Assembly (NCBI GenBank): GCA_947095535.1
Contig: OX352774.1
Span: 69,254,416-69,318,415 of the forward strand
Reading direction: 5' to 3'
Source: Poecilobothrus nobilitatus
Lineage: Eukaryota > Arthropoda > Insecta > Diptera > Dolichopodidae
DNA: 64,000 bases
Made by a program: the position numbers and the translations under genes. Every line of letters starts with the position of its first letter. The first letter of the stretch is position 1. This document shows positions 37,936 to 50,583 of the stretch, piece by piece. The notes under the pieces are model-generated. The model did no database searches. It worked only from the letters and a program-made list of their open reading frames with translations, and was not told the DNA's origin.

Positions 37936-40591
37936 TAATATATATTCAAATATTTAAGTCTAATTTATATTTTGATAATCGATTAACATTCGATAATCGA
38001 TAAAATTCCACCAAAACTACCAAAAGTTTCATAATTACAGATGTTTTTTGAATTTTTGTATTTTTGTATTTTATCACTCAATTGTATTTTGAGATTTTGT
38101 ATTTTTCTTTTCTTTGGAGGATGTACCCAGCTTTGTGACAACTCAAAATTTGTGAGAGGGATGTGACAACTTAAAAATTTAGTTCCATAAAATAAGGTTT
38201 TTAATAATAGAAGGGTAGACATAGTGTAATCACCAACAATATTTTATGTATAAACACAATATTTAACAATTTCTGTTTTTTTTTTTTTTTTTCGAAATTT
38301 GCTAAAAAATAAAAATTACATAACAATCAAATATTTTGTGAAACTAATCGATTAGATTTTGTCAATAGGTTCTAATAGCTTTTAAAAATGATTATTAACT
38401 AGATTTTATTATATTAAAAGTAATTAAAATTTTACTTGGTTTCACTCATTTTAAAATGTTTAAATAATTATAGTGATTCCAGATATCACTAATTAAATTT
38501 TATTATAATATTTTGTTTTTTTAATTAAGAGTTGTGAGCCGAACCCTATCCAAATTTTAAAATAAATTATAATTAAAAAAAAAAAAAAAAAAAAGATTTA
38601 TTTTATAATTTATTTAAAACAATATGATAAGGTAATGAACACGTCCAAGTAATAAAAAAATATGTATAAGTACATAATATTTTTTTTTAGATACATTATG
38701 GTAAAAGAAAAATCGTATTTTCTTGTGGAAATGATCATTCATTAAAAAAAAAAAAATAGTGTCATATTAATAAATCAATTTTTTTTTTTTATTTATTTAA
38801 TTGAAATACGTGATTTCTTTAGAATGAAACATAAAATATTCAAAAATAATATAATAATGTATATAAATATATGTATCTAAAGATATTTGTACATCTTAAT
38901 TGTTGTATTTAAGTTGTGTTCATCTGATATTATATTTTTATAATAATAAATTTTTATTCTTGACAATAAATTTTTTTATTGTAAATTTTGAAGTGATGAG
39001 TTTTTAAATTATCTTAGGTGAATTAAAAGTGAACTAATTAAAATAAAATCAAAAATTATTGCTAAAGAAAATTATTGCTAATTAATTATATATCCTATCC
39101 AAGTTCTCATTAAATATAGTATGAAACTCATAAAAAAATTAAAAATTAAAGTATAATTAATTAAAAGTAATGTGAAGATAAATTATAGTGAGTTTTTATT
39201 AAGTTGAACAAAATTATATTTATTAGCATTTATTTCTCGCCTTTTCACTGAATCTTTGATAATTTAATATACCAAATAAAATAATTTATTATATTCTGTA
39301 GAAGAAAACATTTTAATAATGTTCATATAAATATATTGATTAATTTTCAAAACCCTTACAGTTAAACAGTCAAAGGACTGGTGCATTAAAATTCACATAT
39401 AGCTCAATTTTTTTACAATGTTGATGGAAAATTTAAAAATAAAAAATTTTCTTACTTATCCCTACATAATCCTAAATTTTTTCAAATACCATTTTCTTAA
39501 GAATCCTTACTACACCTTTATGCCATAAACCAAATTGTAAATTTATTGTATTAGTGGTCCCAAGCTAAAGTTTCGGTTTAAAAGACGACGGTTTGGGTTG
39601 GTTAAAGTCCAATACCATCCGGAAGAATCACGTACAATTCATCCGGGTGTTTTTTAAAGTTATCCAATGACTCTTGTAAAAAAAAAAAAAGCAAAAAAAG
39701 TTTTAACTGTTTAAAGTTTTAAACATTCTTTTTATTATGCTTCAAAGTCAGTGAAATGACAAAGTCTAGCATCACATCTATTTATCAGAGATAGTTTAAA
39801 TTCTTGAAAAGAGTTCTGAGGACAGAATAGTTATTCCAATGGCACACCATTAAAGTATTTATTTATGACACATTACAGTCACAAATCTTACGTTATAAAG
39901 TTATGTAAGTATATATGTACTAAATTTTTCTATAGTAAAACAATTTTCAATGCACTGTACCTTAAAATATCATTAAAATTCATTTTCATGAAGAGAATAG
40001 AAATTTTTTAATAATTTAATAAATATTTTAACATAAATATATGATTAATTAAGATAAATTTATGAGTGAAAATAAAATAAAGAGAAGCATTGGTCCAAAA
40101 GCTTCTAGGATCTGTTTAAAACATTGTTTAATATAAAATTGACTTCTGCCGAAGAAGACACACTTTTAAAGTTTGAAGCTCCTCTTTTTTTTACACGTTA
40201 ATTATATGTATATTAAAAAATTTTAGAATAGGTATAGAAAAATTCAACAAAAAATAAAAATTAAAATAATATAATTGTATAATAATTATTTATATGCAAT
40301 TATTTAATTTATTAAATAAAAAAAAGTAAAGCAATAAAACACTAAAAATAACACTAAAATAAATAAAAATATGATCAAAGAAAAATAATAGATAAAGTAA
40401 ATAATAAGATATAACAAGATCACAATTATTTAGAGAACTGCAGGATTAATTTTTTTATTACTAGTGAGTCGTTCCTTCATTTCTATTGTTATCATCATTA
40501 CAGCATTCCAATTTTATCAATATATTTATGATTGTCTTTTATAAATTAATATAAACATTCTTCATATATATAATATATATGTTCATATATA
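37936..40591. other. Non-coding A+T-rich DNA
   Basis: No gene recognised. At about 38045-38110 'ttgtatttttgtatttt' repeats recall the arms of the element at 26565-27262. A slightly G+C-richer patch lies at 39575-39650 ('ggttaaagtccaatacca'). The ORF at 37983-38222 has no domain. Confidence 0.5.
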
Positions 40592-41034
40592 CAGGGTTGC
40601 GATATTAACATATTTTATGCTAAATTTAGCATAATTTTAACTTTGCTTTTAAAAGATTTTTTTTTGAAATATTTTTCTTTTTCTAACATGATACTAACTT
40701 TTTGTTTTAGAATTGAAAATTTTAGTTCTTAATAAATTGTAGTATGCACCTATATAGACAACAACAATGTATTGTACCTATATTAACAATAAACTGTAAT
40801 CTGTTAGTTTTAATTTTTCAAATTTTTGTAGTATTTAGAATGTCATTTCAATTTTATTAGCAATTTTGAATTTTGTGTAAAATCTAAGTATCTAGTCAGA
40901 AATCAGAATTCGACATTTTTTTTTATAAATGTCTCTTATTTTACAAATATAGCATAATTTTCGGAATAAAAAGGGATAAAAAATTGTTGGCATAATTTTT
41001 AGCATATTTTGAATATAAAAATCTGGCTACACTG
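40592..41034. mobile_element. hAT-like MITE
   Basis: The left end is CAGGGTTGCGATATTAAC; the complement of the right end is CAGTGTAGCCAGATTTTTA. Both continue into an 'aa(a)atatgctaaa' block, so the termini are imperfect inverted repeats of about 35 bp. Known: CAGGGTTGC-type ends are characteristic of hAT superfamily elements, which make 8-bp duplications. The flanks here are all TATA-rich, so the duplication cannot be called with certainty. The interior (443 bp in total) has no ORF but holds a perfect 18-bp palindrome TATGCTAAATTTAGCATA (40616-40633) and repeated 'agcataatttt' motifs. Confidence 0.55.
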
Positions 41035-41358
41035 TATATATGTGGATTTATATATTCATATTCTGTCATAAATGATTTATATTAGACTCCGAATTTAACC
41101 GCGAAAAATGCTAATTAGCTATTTTTTATCACCCCTATTTTGTTTTTTTTACATAATTAACGTATTTTTTGGATTTCTATTACTTTTTTCAAGATTTGAT
41201 TTGTGAATTTAAATGGTGAATTTTTAAATTATCGTATAGGTGAATTAAAAGTGAACTAATTAAAAATGAAAATTTTTAAGAAAATTGTAGCTAATTATAT
41301 TCAATATGAAGAATTGTATCTAAATTAATGAACTTATAAAAAATTAAAAATAAAAATA
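41035..41358. other. Non-coding A+T-rich DNA
   Basis: Nothing recognised. The phrase 'ttaggtgaattaaaagtgaa' style repeat at 41237-41260 also occurs near 39013-39040, so a short dispersed repeat is possible. Confidence 0.45.
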
Positions 41359-42671
41359 ACAAGGTAGAATGTAAACAAACGGTTTTTAAAAGCGCACATT
41401 TCCAAAACTCAATACAAACTGTTTAGAAGTGTGACTTACACAAAAATTTGAAAATTTCATGTAATAAGAAAAAATGTGAAAATAGGACATTTTTGAAATT
41501 TTGAGGGGCCGTAACTCCGGAATCCTATATAACTAAGAAAAGCCGTTAACACACGTAAAAGATTATTGTTGAACCTTTAATTTTCATGTCTTGCCGAAGA
41601 AAAATTTTTACAGGTGCCTAAGTTACAGGTGTCTAAAAATAGCAAATTTTCAATTTTTGAGGCGTAATAACTCTTAAAGAGGGGGTGTTACCAAAAAATT
41701 TTCTGAGGAAACTTATACTAATTCTAAAAGTTCTTTCTTGTCTCAAAATTTCAGGTTCCTATCTAAAGGGGTGCCGGAGTTATGAAAAAATAAATTTCAT
41801 GCAAAATGTGGTTTTCACATAACGGTAAATTTAAATAGTAAATTATAAAATATTACATAATTTTGATATTGTTTTATATAGATAATAAAATTTTTGATCT
41901 TCTGGCGGTTTTAGATTGCAAAATTATTACGCAGAGCCCGAGATATATATATCTGAAAATAGGGCTTTTTTGCAATTTTGAAGAGCTGCAACTGTGGAAC
42001 CCTTTACAATTAAAATAAACCTTTAACACACGTAAAAATATATTATTGTAGCTTTAATTTTTATATCTTGCAGAAGTAAAATATGTACAGGTTCCTAAGT
42101 TACAGGTGTTTAAAAATAGCAAATTTTCAATTTTTAAGCCCTAATAGCTCATAAACAGGGGGTGGCCCGAAAAAATTTTCTGAGCAAACTTATACTAATT
42201 CTAAAAGTTCTTTCTTGCCTCAAAATTTCAAGCTTCTATCTAGAAGCGTGGCGGAGTTATGAAAGTAGAAAAATCTTGCAAAATTTGGTTTTCACATAAC
42301 GGTAAATTTAAATACTAAATTTAAAAAAATTGTATAATTTTGATATTAATTTACAAAGATAAAAGAAATACCTGTCGAATGACGTTTTCAGAATGAAAAA
42401 ATCTTGAGCAGAACATAAGATATATGCATTTAAAAATAGGGCTTTTTCAAAGTTTGAGGGGCTGTAGCTCCGTAATGGGGGGGGCTACATGAAAAAGTTG
42501 TTCCACAAAATTATTTTTTTTATGAGACCTACCTATGGTTAAAATTTTTTTTCTCTATCTTTAACGGTGTAGAAGTTTTGTAAACAGACGGACGGACGGA
42601 CGGACGGACGGACGGACGGACAGAGTGAAACTAATAAGCACATTTTTTCAAAATTTTTTTGGAAATGTGCT
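41359..42671 (+). repeat. GTCY-family repeat, longest copy with internal tandem units
   Basis: It begins 'aaggtagaatgtaaacaaac', then 'ggtttttaaaagcgcacat'. The interior repeats a block starting 'aatagggc/gacatttttgaaa' and 'gaggggccgtaactccgga' at about 41482, 41954 and 42433, a period near 475 bp. Each unit carries 'ttaacacacgtaaaa', 'aagttacaggtg', 'cagggggtgg' and 'ataacggtaaatttaaata'. It ends with a (GGAC)8-like tract (42587-42622), 'cagagtgaaactaataa' and a terminal hairpin 'agcacattt' / 'aaatgtgct' (42637-42671). Subterminal 'gcacatttccaaaa' at the start mirrors 'ttttggaaatgtgc' at the end. Known: internal tandem repeats, subterminal inverted repeats, a 3' hairpin and a GTCY microsatellite are features of dipteran mini-me and DINE-1/HINE (Helentron-derived) elements. 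Assignment to that class is inference. Confidence 0.85.
42587..42622. repeat. (ACGG)n microsatellite inside the GTCY-family copy
   Basis: About nine uninterrupted ACGG/GACG units end in 'acagagtgaaa'. The other copies have shorter or degenerate forms of the same tract (9787-9824, 37901-37915, 51366-51386, 54147-54165, 60451-60475), so this is one proto-microsatellite site caught at different lengths. Confidence 0.9.
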
Positions 42672-43066
42672 AAAAATGAAAGTATTTTTAATTAAAATTA
42701 TTATTGTTAACTAAATTAATGATATTATTTTATATGGTAAAGTGAAATCTGCAAACACCAAAATTGATAAAGTTTGTGTATCGAATATCGTTGTTATTTC
42801 TAACGGGTTCCGATATAACGGCCTTCAAAGTAATTTCGTTGACTTTTTAAAGAAGTAACAACATCTTTGCTCTGTATAACATAGAAGATTCCCTTAAGTG
42901 TCGACAGCTAGCTGTTTAAAGGAATTGCGATAAAATTAAATTTGGTGAATTAATATGATGTATTGAAAAATAGAAATTGACTCAAAGAAAAAATGTTCTA
43001 TCACTAATTATATAGGGTTTTAGGTACAGAATAATACGTGACGAAAATGATATAATTTATATAATA
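42672..43066. other. Non-coding A+T-rich DNA
   Basis: Nothing recognised. A less A+T-rich patch at 42795-42920 ('acgggttccgatataacggc') has no recognisable domain. The block ends at the TA target dinucleotide of the next element. Confidence 0.45.
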
Positions 43067-43708
43067 GGGGTCTTCACGTAAAAGTGCATCGAAGGTAATA
43101 TTTCCTATTTTACGTGAACGACCCGATGCAAAATTTAAATTGCAAACTAAAAAATTACAGATGACAGATATGTTGATTGGTTTAGACTTTAGAGAAACGT
43201 TTATTGGTATCCTTCAAGAAATGTTGATTGGTATTTTTAAAAAATGTTATTTGGTATCTATCTGTTAAATTATATTATTATTTGAATAAATATCTATTTT
43301 TCATTTAGAGAAACTAAAATATAATTTTTGAGTTTTGAATTTAAAAAATAAATAATTTTTAAATAAAAAAAATGCCAAAAAAAATGTTTAAAGCATTTTT
43401 AAAAATTATTTAGTCAAATGTGCCCAATAAATTCCAAAATCGAAACGAAATAAATTCTAAACTCCAAATAAATTCTAAAAACAAAATGTCAAATTAACTT
43501 GAAAAAAATATTCTCGATTAACGTCAAAAAAATTTCCTGGAGCAAATAAAATATGCAATTGGGTTATAGTAGAGGATATTTTAGTTGAGGATCGGAGGAT
43601 CGGTGCAAATTTGTTATACATGAAACAACAACAATTTCTGTCAAAAATTTCCTCAAATCCTCCGATCCTCCGATGCAAGACTATTTTGCACTTTTACGTG
43701 AAGACCCC
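43067..43708. mobile_element. TA-flanked TIR element (642 bp) with fold-back end
   Basis: Perfect 22-bp terminal inverted repeats start GGGGTCTTCACGTAAAAG (43067-43088; complement at 43687-43708). TA lies just outside both ends (43065-43066 and 43709-43710), consistent with the TA target of Tc1/mariner-type elements. Just inside the left end a second inverted copy, 'ttttacgtgaacgaccc' (about 43109-43125), lets that end fold on itself. Inside are short repeats of 'gttgattggtat' type (43170-43255), 'aaataaattctaaa' repeats (43447-43480), and an inverted pair 'ggatcggaggatcgg' (about 43590) / 'cctccgatcctccgat' (about 43659). No transposase is present; the 67-codon minus-strand ORF inside (43475-43678) has no known domain. 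It is probably a non-autonomous element. Confidence 0.85.
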
Positions 43709-43710
43709 TA

Positions 43711-46700
43711 ATATATTAAAACTATTAAGATCTAAAAAATTCTATATTTTTATACCAATTCCTCTTTAAAGTATTAAATTATGTATAGTATATTTAACAA
43801 TTTGATTTTCATTTTAATTATTTTTTACTTAATTTTAATTTAATAAAAAAATATACATCTTAAGATTCTTAATTAATTTGTAATAATAAATTTAAAAAGA
43901 TTTTATTAGTCTGTTGCGTTTTTCTTTTTCTTATTTTTGTAAATTCTCATCTTATATAAAGTTTTCATCAAAAGAGAGAGAGAGAGAAAAAAAGAAAAGT
44001 AATTTAGTATAAAACCCAAAAAAAAAACCATATTAAGCATCCCACGGTTTCTATGTTCCAATTCATTTTATATAATTTTTTTTTTTTTGTGTAATTCTAG
44101 AGAATGTATCTAATCTTTAAAATGAAATCTTTCCCACTTTTTTTTTAAAGTACCTTCCTATTTGAATCTTATTGTCAAATGTTGTTTTGTTTTTTATTTT
44201 TTTTTTAAATATTGTGACTAGAAGCAAAATAATATTCTTCATTTAAACTTAAACAAAAGAAAACTTATCTAATCTCTGCAAAGGTAGTTAAAAGGTGACA
44301 ATGTGATGCAATAAAGAATTATAAAAAAAAAAAAAAGAAAAACATTAAAAAAAAAATACAATCTGTAAATAAACAAGTAATAATAATCGTCCGGAATATA
44401 CAACTGTACATATATATGTACATACATATATTTATTCATCAGTGTAATAACAGTTATTTTGTGGGATTATCTTCTATTGGGATATATTGACTTAAAGAAC
44501 GCGCCTTTTTAAAGCCAATTTAATCTTTTTAATATTTTTTTTTTTTTCATACATTTGTAAATCATTACACATAAAAGTTTGTGATCTTTTTTGTGGTTTA
44601 ATATCATCTTCTCTTAAATTTTATACTATAGATATATTTTTGTATCTTTTTTTTTTTATTTTTTTATTATATCTTTTATTTTATTATTTGTTTGTCTTTT
44701 AAATAAAAATCAAATGGCGCATTCGTGATTTTCAGTTGCACTTTTGAAACGTCTACAAAAGAAAGAAAAAAAGAAAAAAAGAAAAAAACGAACTTTTTTT
44801 TATAGTTAATATAAAACGCGAGCCTTTTGTATTATTTATATTATGTACAGCAATGGTTAACTCATTTTGATTGTTCTGATGATTATTTTGGGTGATTTTG
44901 TATTTGTATATACATATATATTGACTGACGTATCTTATATAGAATATCAAATTTTAATTCTCCCACATACTTACATATTATTTTATTTTGTTTTCTTTTG
45001 TAATCTTTTCAAATTCAATAGAATTCTGTTATTTTTTTTATTTACTTTCTCATTTTATTCTGTACTGTTGTTATTAGTTTTGTATGGGAGTTTTATTGCA
45101 TATAAATCTGATATCTGTTGGTAATAAGAAGGATTAATGTCTAATATAATGATCACACAAAAAAAAAAAAAAAAAAAAATACATATAAATATCATAAAAA
45201 AAAGCAGACTCTGCACACGTAAGTTCTATAATACGCAATAATTTTTACGTAATAAATGTTGGGGGAGTTTTATAGATGCAATGAACCATTGAAAATTGTT
45301 TAATTTTCAGTTTAGAAAAATTATTTTATAAATAATTAAAAATATTAAAAAAAAATGAAAAATTTTAAGTTTTTTAAGTAGGTTGCATTTTTAATAATTT
45401 TTGTTTCATGTAACTTTTATTTTATTTGATTATCAACTAAATTTAATTAAATGCTTGTCCGTTTAGTATAGTTTATTAATTTTTATGGTCAAACTGTTAA
45501 TAGTGAATTGGATCACTTAAGAAAGTACATATATATTAAAGATTCTTTATTGAAATTTTATAAAATAGTCGATAGCGCTTATATCTTACACTCTTAACTA
45601 TAATAATTGTTTAATATTATTTTGTTTTTAACCTACAATTGAACTGAATGGGACAACGTAAACCTTTTTTTTTTTTGAAGTAAAATGATTTTATATGTAG
45701 ATGAACAAAATCTTAGAAGATATTCAATTGTTTTTTCGTTGTGTTCAGTCAATTTTTATTTTTCGTTAAATGAATTAATCTTTTTGTACAGTTTTTAACA
45801 TTGAATCATTGTTGGTCGATATTCTCCCTTTATTACTAAGTTCAAATTTGAATTCTTGATATCTTATAAAGACGGATTCTCAAACGTAACTTTTTAGGTA
45901 TAATAGAGATTACGAGATTACGCAAAAAAAAAAATTTTTTAAAGCTAACCGAAATTGTAAATTTTATATACATAATTAAATTTTTGATTCCTTTTAATAA
46001 CTCTTAGCAACTTCTGTTAATCATCTTAAATCTTATCCATCTTGAAATATGAAATTTTTAACTATAATAAAATAAGTTATAATAATTTCAATAAAAGAAA
46101 GTTGGCGTTAAATTGACGCGCTTCCCCTCACACATTGCTTCTGGCGTCTTTCATAGTACTTCTTTTTAAATAATATAATAACCAAATGTTAGTATCGATT
46201 TATCAAACATATTTAAATTCTATGTATGTAAACATTATAAAAATTAAAATTGTTAATGACAGCCAACAGTCAATATAAAATAACAAAAAAAAAAGTATAA
46301 TTGTCAATGCGGCTAAAAGTAATAAAGTTGTTCTAATCTAGCGTCACTTTGTTGCGTCGTTTCGTTGCGTTATTTCTTGTGACACGTTACTTTTAAACCA
46401 AGTCGTATATTTATATTAATATATTATATTTAAACGTCAAAATGACCCGGCGCACTGACGCGATTTTTAATCATCTACTTAATGTATTCTATTTAAAGGT
46501 CAAAGTGACGCGACTGCTTCATTACTTATTCATAGTTTATCATATAATTTGTAGTTTTCAAAAAGATATTTTATAAAATTTATTTTTAATTTTTATTAGA
46601 AGACTAATCAAAATAAGCATGAATTTTATAGTTAAATATGAATTAAAATTTGTATATATAATTTTTATTAATATTTTCAATCAAATCATTAAAAATCATT

Positions 46701-49700
46701 GAAATTAATTTGAATTTTATAACTAATTAATAAAAAAAAAAAAAAAATTAAATGATTTATCCTTCAATTTTTAAATTTAGTTTTTAATAAGTTAATGTTA
46801 AATGTGATGACTATAAAAAAAATCTTTCAATTATACTTTAAATACCCTTACAAATTAATTTTTTTTTTTACATTTAGCTAATGTCTTAATAATTCAATTA
46901 AAAGTTATTTTTTTTAATTTATAAATCTGAAAACTTTATTGAATACAAAATAAGCTCTGAAAATTTCTCATAAGTTCTCATATTATTAAGATTTCTTTTA
47001 ATTTTTTGTAGAATTGAATATCATAATATACATAATATACTCATATTTCAATTAACATAAATTTATTTTTTATTTTTTCCCAAGTATAATGTTTAATGGA
47101 ATCTAAAATATTATATTTATTGAATAGACTAGAGCTGTAACTGGTCAATTCAATAAATTATCCATTAGAAACATTGTTAAAAAAAAAAAGCATAATTATT
47201 GTTGAAGTTATGTACTTATGATTATTCGTTTATTAACCCTGAATTGCTAACAATAATTTTCACAGCGATCTTTATAAAGGAATAAAAGTTAAATAGGGTG
47301 TTTTGTATTCTAAATCGAATTGTGTTGTTTCTTTATAAGAATATTCAACAACATATTCACTATAATTCTTCATTTTCTTTCTCCTTCTAACCTATGCTTG
47401 ATCATTTAGGTGACGTTATATAAATTAAGAAATTGATATAATGGTTATATTGTTGCCAGGCATTTTTGATGACGTTTACTGACGAAGCCTTATAATTGAT
47501 TTGTCCATCTGGTTGGATGGACGCATTTTTTATCTTATTTCATTTACCCTTCTTTTGATATTCATTTATCAATTTTGCTTCCAAATTTTGTTTCCATGTT
47601 TTCAAAATATTTAGGTTATAATTGATTTATGGTTTTTAGTACTTAGTCTAATCTTAATATTTAATTATTTAAGTATACTGGTAGTATTAATGCAATTATA
47701 TCTACAAAATATTCTCATCACACATCGATACACCAACAGCTTGGTTTACAATTCTCAACTGTCAAGTCTATCAAATAAAAATTATAAAAGTTATCAACTT
47801 GCTTCCTTGTTAATTTTTCTGTAATACAATATGTGTTTTATCGGATCTTTGTAGTTTTGCTTTTACTTATATTTATGTTCTGGTTTATTTTCTGCAACTC
47901 TTGCTGCTATATCGAAGATTACTAGAGAATATTCTGCATGTCTAAGTTTAATCATGGTTGGCGATATAGGGTTAAATCTCTTTTAATAATTTAAATTAAT
48001 TTATTTTAATAAGTCATTTAAAGTTAGAAGCAAAAAAAGCTACAAATTAAAAACTAAATAAATTAAAAATTTGTTCCCTAAATCACATAAATCTATGCTA
48101 AATGTCGTTTTCCTGTCTTAAGAAAAAAAAAATTTATTTCTATGTTTTAAAAAAGTAAAACACATAAATAAATTTTAATTATTTTATTGCTCAATCGTTT
48201 TAAAAAATTTTTTTTTGTTTGCAGTAGCAAATCATATAAAAAAAATGTTCGCTGTTCACATATTTTAAATAAAATGAATTATTATTGTATTTTAAATTTA
48301 ATTTTTTAGTTTTGTTTAAGCATCGAATACTGAAATTACATTTTTTATATTTTAATTAATATTGTATTAACCCTTATTATTCTTAGAGCAAATATCGATA
48401 TCGTGATCTGAAACAAACTTTTATGCCGTACTACAGCTCACATTCACCTATTCGTTTATTTGTAAAACATTGAAATCTTCGCAATAATAATTTTTTCGGA
48501 GTATTTACCGGGAAACTTTTCTTGTAAATTATTTTATTTTAATGACTGAATATTGGATAAAAGTAAAAATTATAGATTTAGGGAACAAATTATTGATGAG
48601 GCTTATTGAAGGCATTCGCTCTATGTAGACGAAAATCTGATCGACTTTTTTAAAAGTCTTTTAATATTTTTCCGTTTAATTTTTTTAGTTTTTAAGTCAT
48701 ATGTAAATTTATTTTAGCCGCCGATAAATATCTATAAATTATGTTTCTGGCTTTGAGAAAATTTGACTTTTATATATTTTTGTGTAAATGATAAATCAGT
48801 CTTAGACATTTATGTGCACTAGTAGCTATTTTTTTGATACAAATCGAATTAATTTAGTTACTTAGTTGTTTCATTCGAATCAATTTCCTATTTAGTTATT
48901 AAATTTATTAGGTTTTAACTCAATTGTTAGTTGATAGTTTTAAGTCTAGAAAAAATTTTGTTCTTTTGATCATATATTTAAAGATTTCAAGTTAGGTGCA
49001 TAAATCGTACCTTAACAAATTCCCTATACTTCTTTTATTGTTTTTCATACTATTAAATTAAAAATTATATTTTGTAAGTTTAAAATAAAAGAGAATTTTT
49101 TTAATTCAGCAAAAATGTATTAATGCAAAAGATACGAAAATACCGACATGTCATTTTAAAACTAAAAAAACAACAAACGATTGTAAATAAATCAACAAAA
49201 TATCTTTAATATATTTCTGAAAATAAATTCATATAAGAATTAATACATAAAAATTTAGCATAATAGATAGATTGCGTAGCCACTTTATTATTAATTACTT
49301 AACATAATAATAAAAAGAAAGAACAAGTTCCTGATGTGACTTTGTTATTTTAAAAAATATTTACTTAAGATTTTTGTTGACAAAAAATTTAAATTACGTT
49401 GAAGAAACCAAATTAATGGAATTTAGGTCAAATATGTTTGTTCTTTTGTACTTTATAATACATTAAAAATATTTTATGATAGTTTTGTTGTCCCATTTGG
49501 GATTTTTGTCCCAATTATACCAAATATTTAAATATAAAAATAAAAAAAAAAACAAAACAATAAAAAACAGCACGAATAATTTGCGCGGCCTATGACAATA
49601 AAATTTATCTTAGTTTTTTTTTAGTTGAAATTCTACAGGGCATTAAATTTTTTTTTCTCCAATTCTTAAATATAAAAAAGAAATTAGAAAAAAAAACACT

Positions 49701-50583
49701 AAAAATTTTAAATAATATATAAAATATTTAATTAAAAGAGGGAAGATTGAATTGGCACATATTACATCATAAATTCTTTTGTAATTTTTTTAAGTGTTTT
49801 TTATATAGGTGTACAAAAGTTTTTATTATCTGGAGTTTCTTTATTTCCTGCTAGAGCAAATCTCAATCGAAAATTTACATAATTTTAGGATCAGTGATTT
49901 AGATCAATTTTTATTATTCCTATAGATCAATTCCCTTCAATTCATTTTGATAGCTGTCTTCATATATAAATTATTATTTATAAATTACTTCTGTTTTCTA
50001 CCACATATATTTGACCTTTAGAGCCTTTAATTTTTATATTTTTTATGTTCTGATTTTTTAGAATTAAATCGACAATCGTAATATTTATGTAACCTTAATG
50101 TAATCTTTTCTTGATGTTCCTTTTCAACTTTTTTGATGCTCCTTGTGATGCTACTTTTCAACTTTTTTAATTTAAATTGATAAAATACAAAAACACACGA
50201 CATATATGTATAATAGATGATACAATAAATCCCTCCTTCTCCACTTTATCATTATCGTAATATTGGAATCCTTTTTCTATTTTTGTTTTTTAATCTTATA
50301 AACATCTTCATTGTTTGTACTGATAACTCATTTAAAATCAAAAAGGTACATATGGTATAAACGGTAATCAAAAAAAGGATACAAACTTATTATCAATATA
50401 TGCATAAATTCTTAAGCGCGACGCTCCTTTTAATTGAAGTCTATTTTTTCCTCCTACCGTGTTTAAAACTAAACAACCTTGTGGGAAAAATTACCTATAG
50501 AATTGTATCAGTTCTAAAGAAGAATAATTTTTAAAGAAATTCAATCATATATGATTTAATACATCAATATAAAAAAAATAAAG
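43711..50583. other. Non-coding A+T-rich DNA, about 6.9 kb
   Basis: No gene recognised. It contains a (GA)n tract at 43974-43988 and a perfect palindrome 'tgtacatatatatgtaca' near 44405-44422. A patch with CG-containing repeats lies at 46100-46520: 'gacgcg' three times, plus the inverted pair 'gcgtcactttg' (46341-46351) / 'caaagtgacgc' (46501-46511). A perfect 7-bp hairpin GTCCATC...GATGGAC lies at 47503-47522. The ORFs at 44753-45124 are hydrophobic readings of T-rich DNA without a family. Confidence 0.5.

Noticed and set aside
42587..42622. CRISPR-like or regulatory array
   Set aside because: It is a plain tetranucleotide microsatellite within a eukaryotic repeat.
46498..46510. Nuclear-receptor site (AGGTCAAAGTGAC resembles a DR1)
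   Set aside because: One imperfect match inside a patch with its own repeat structure; no promoter context.
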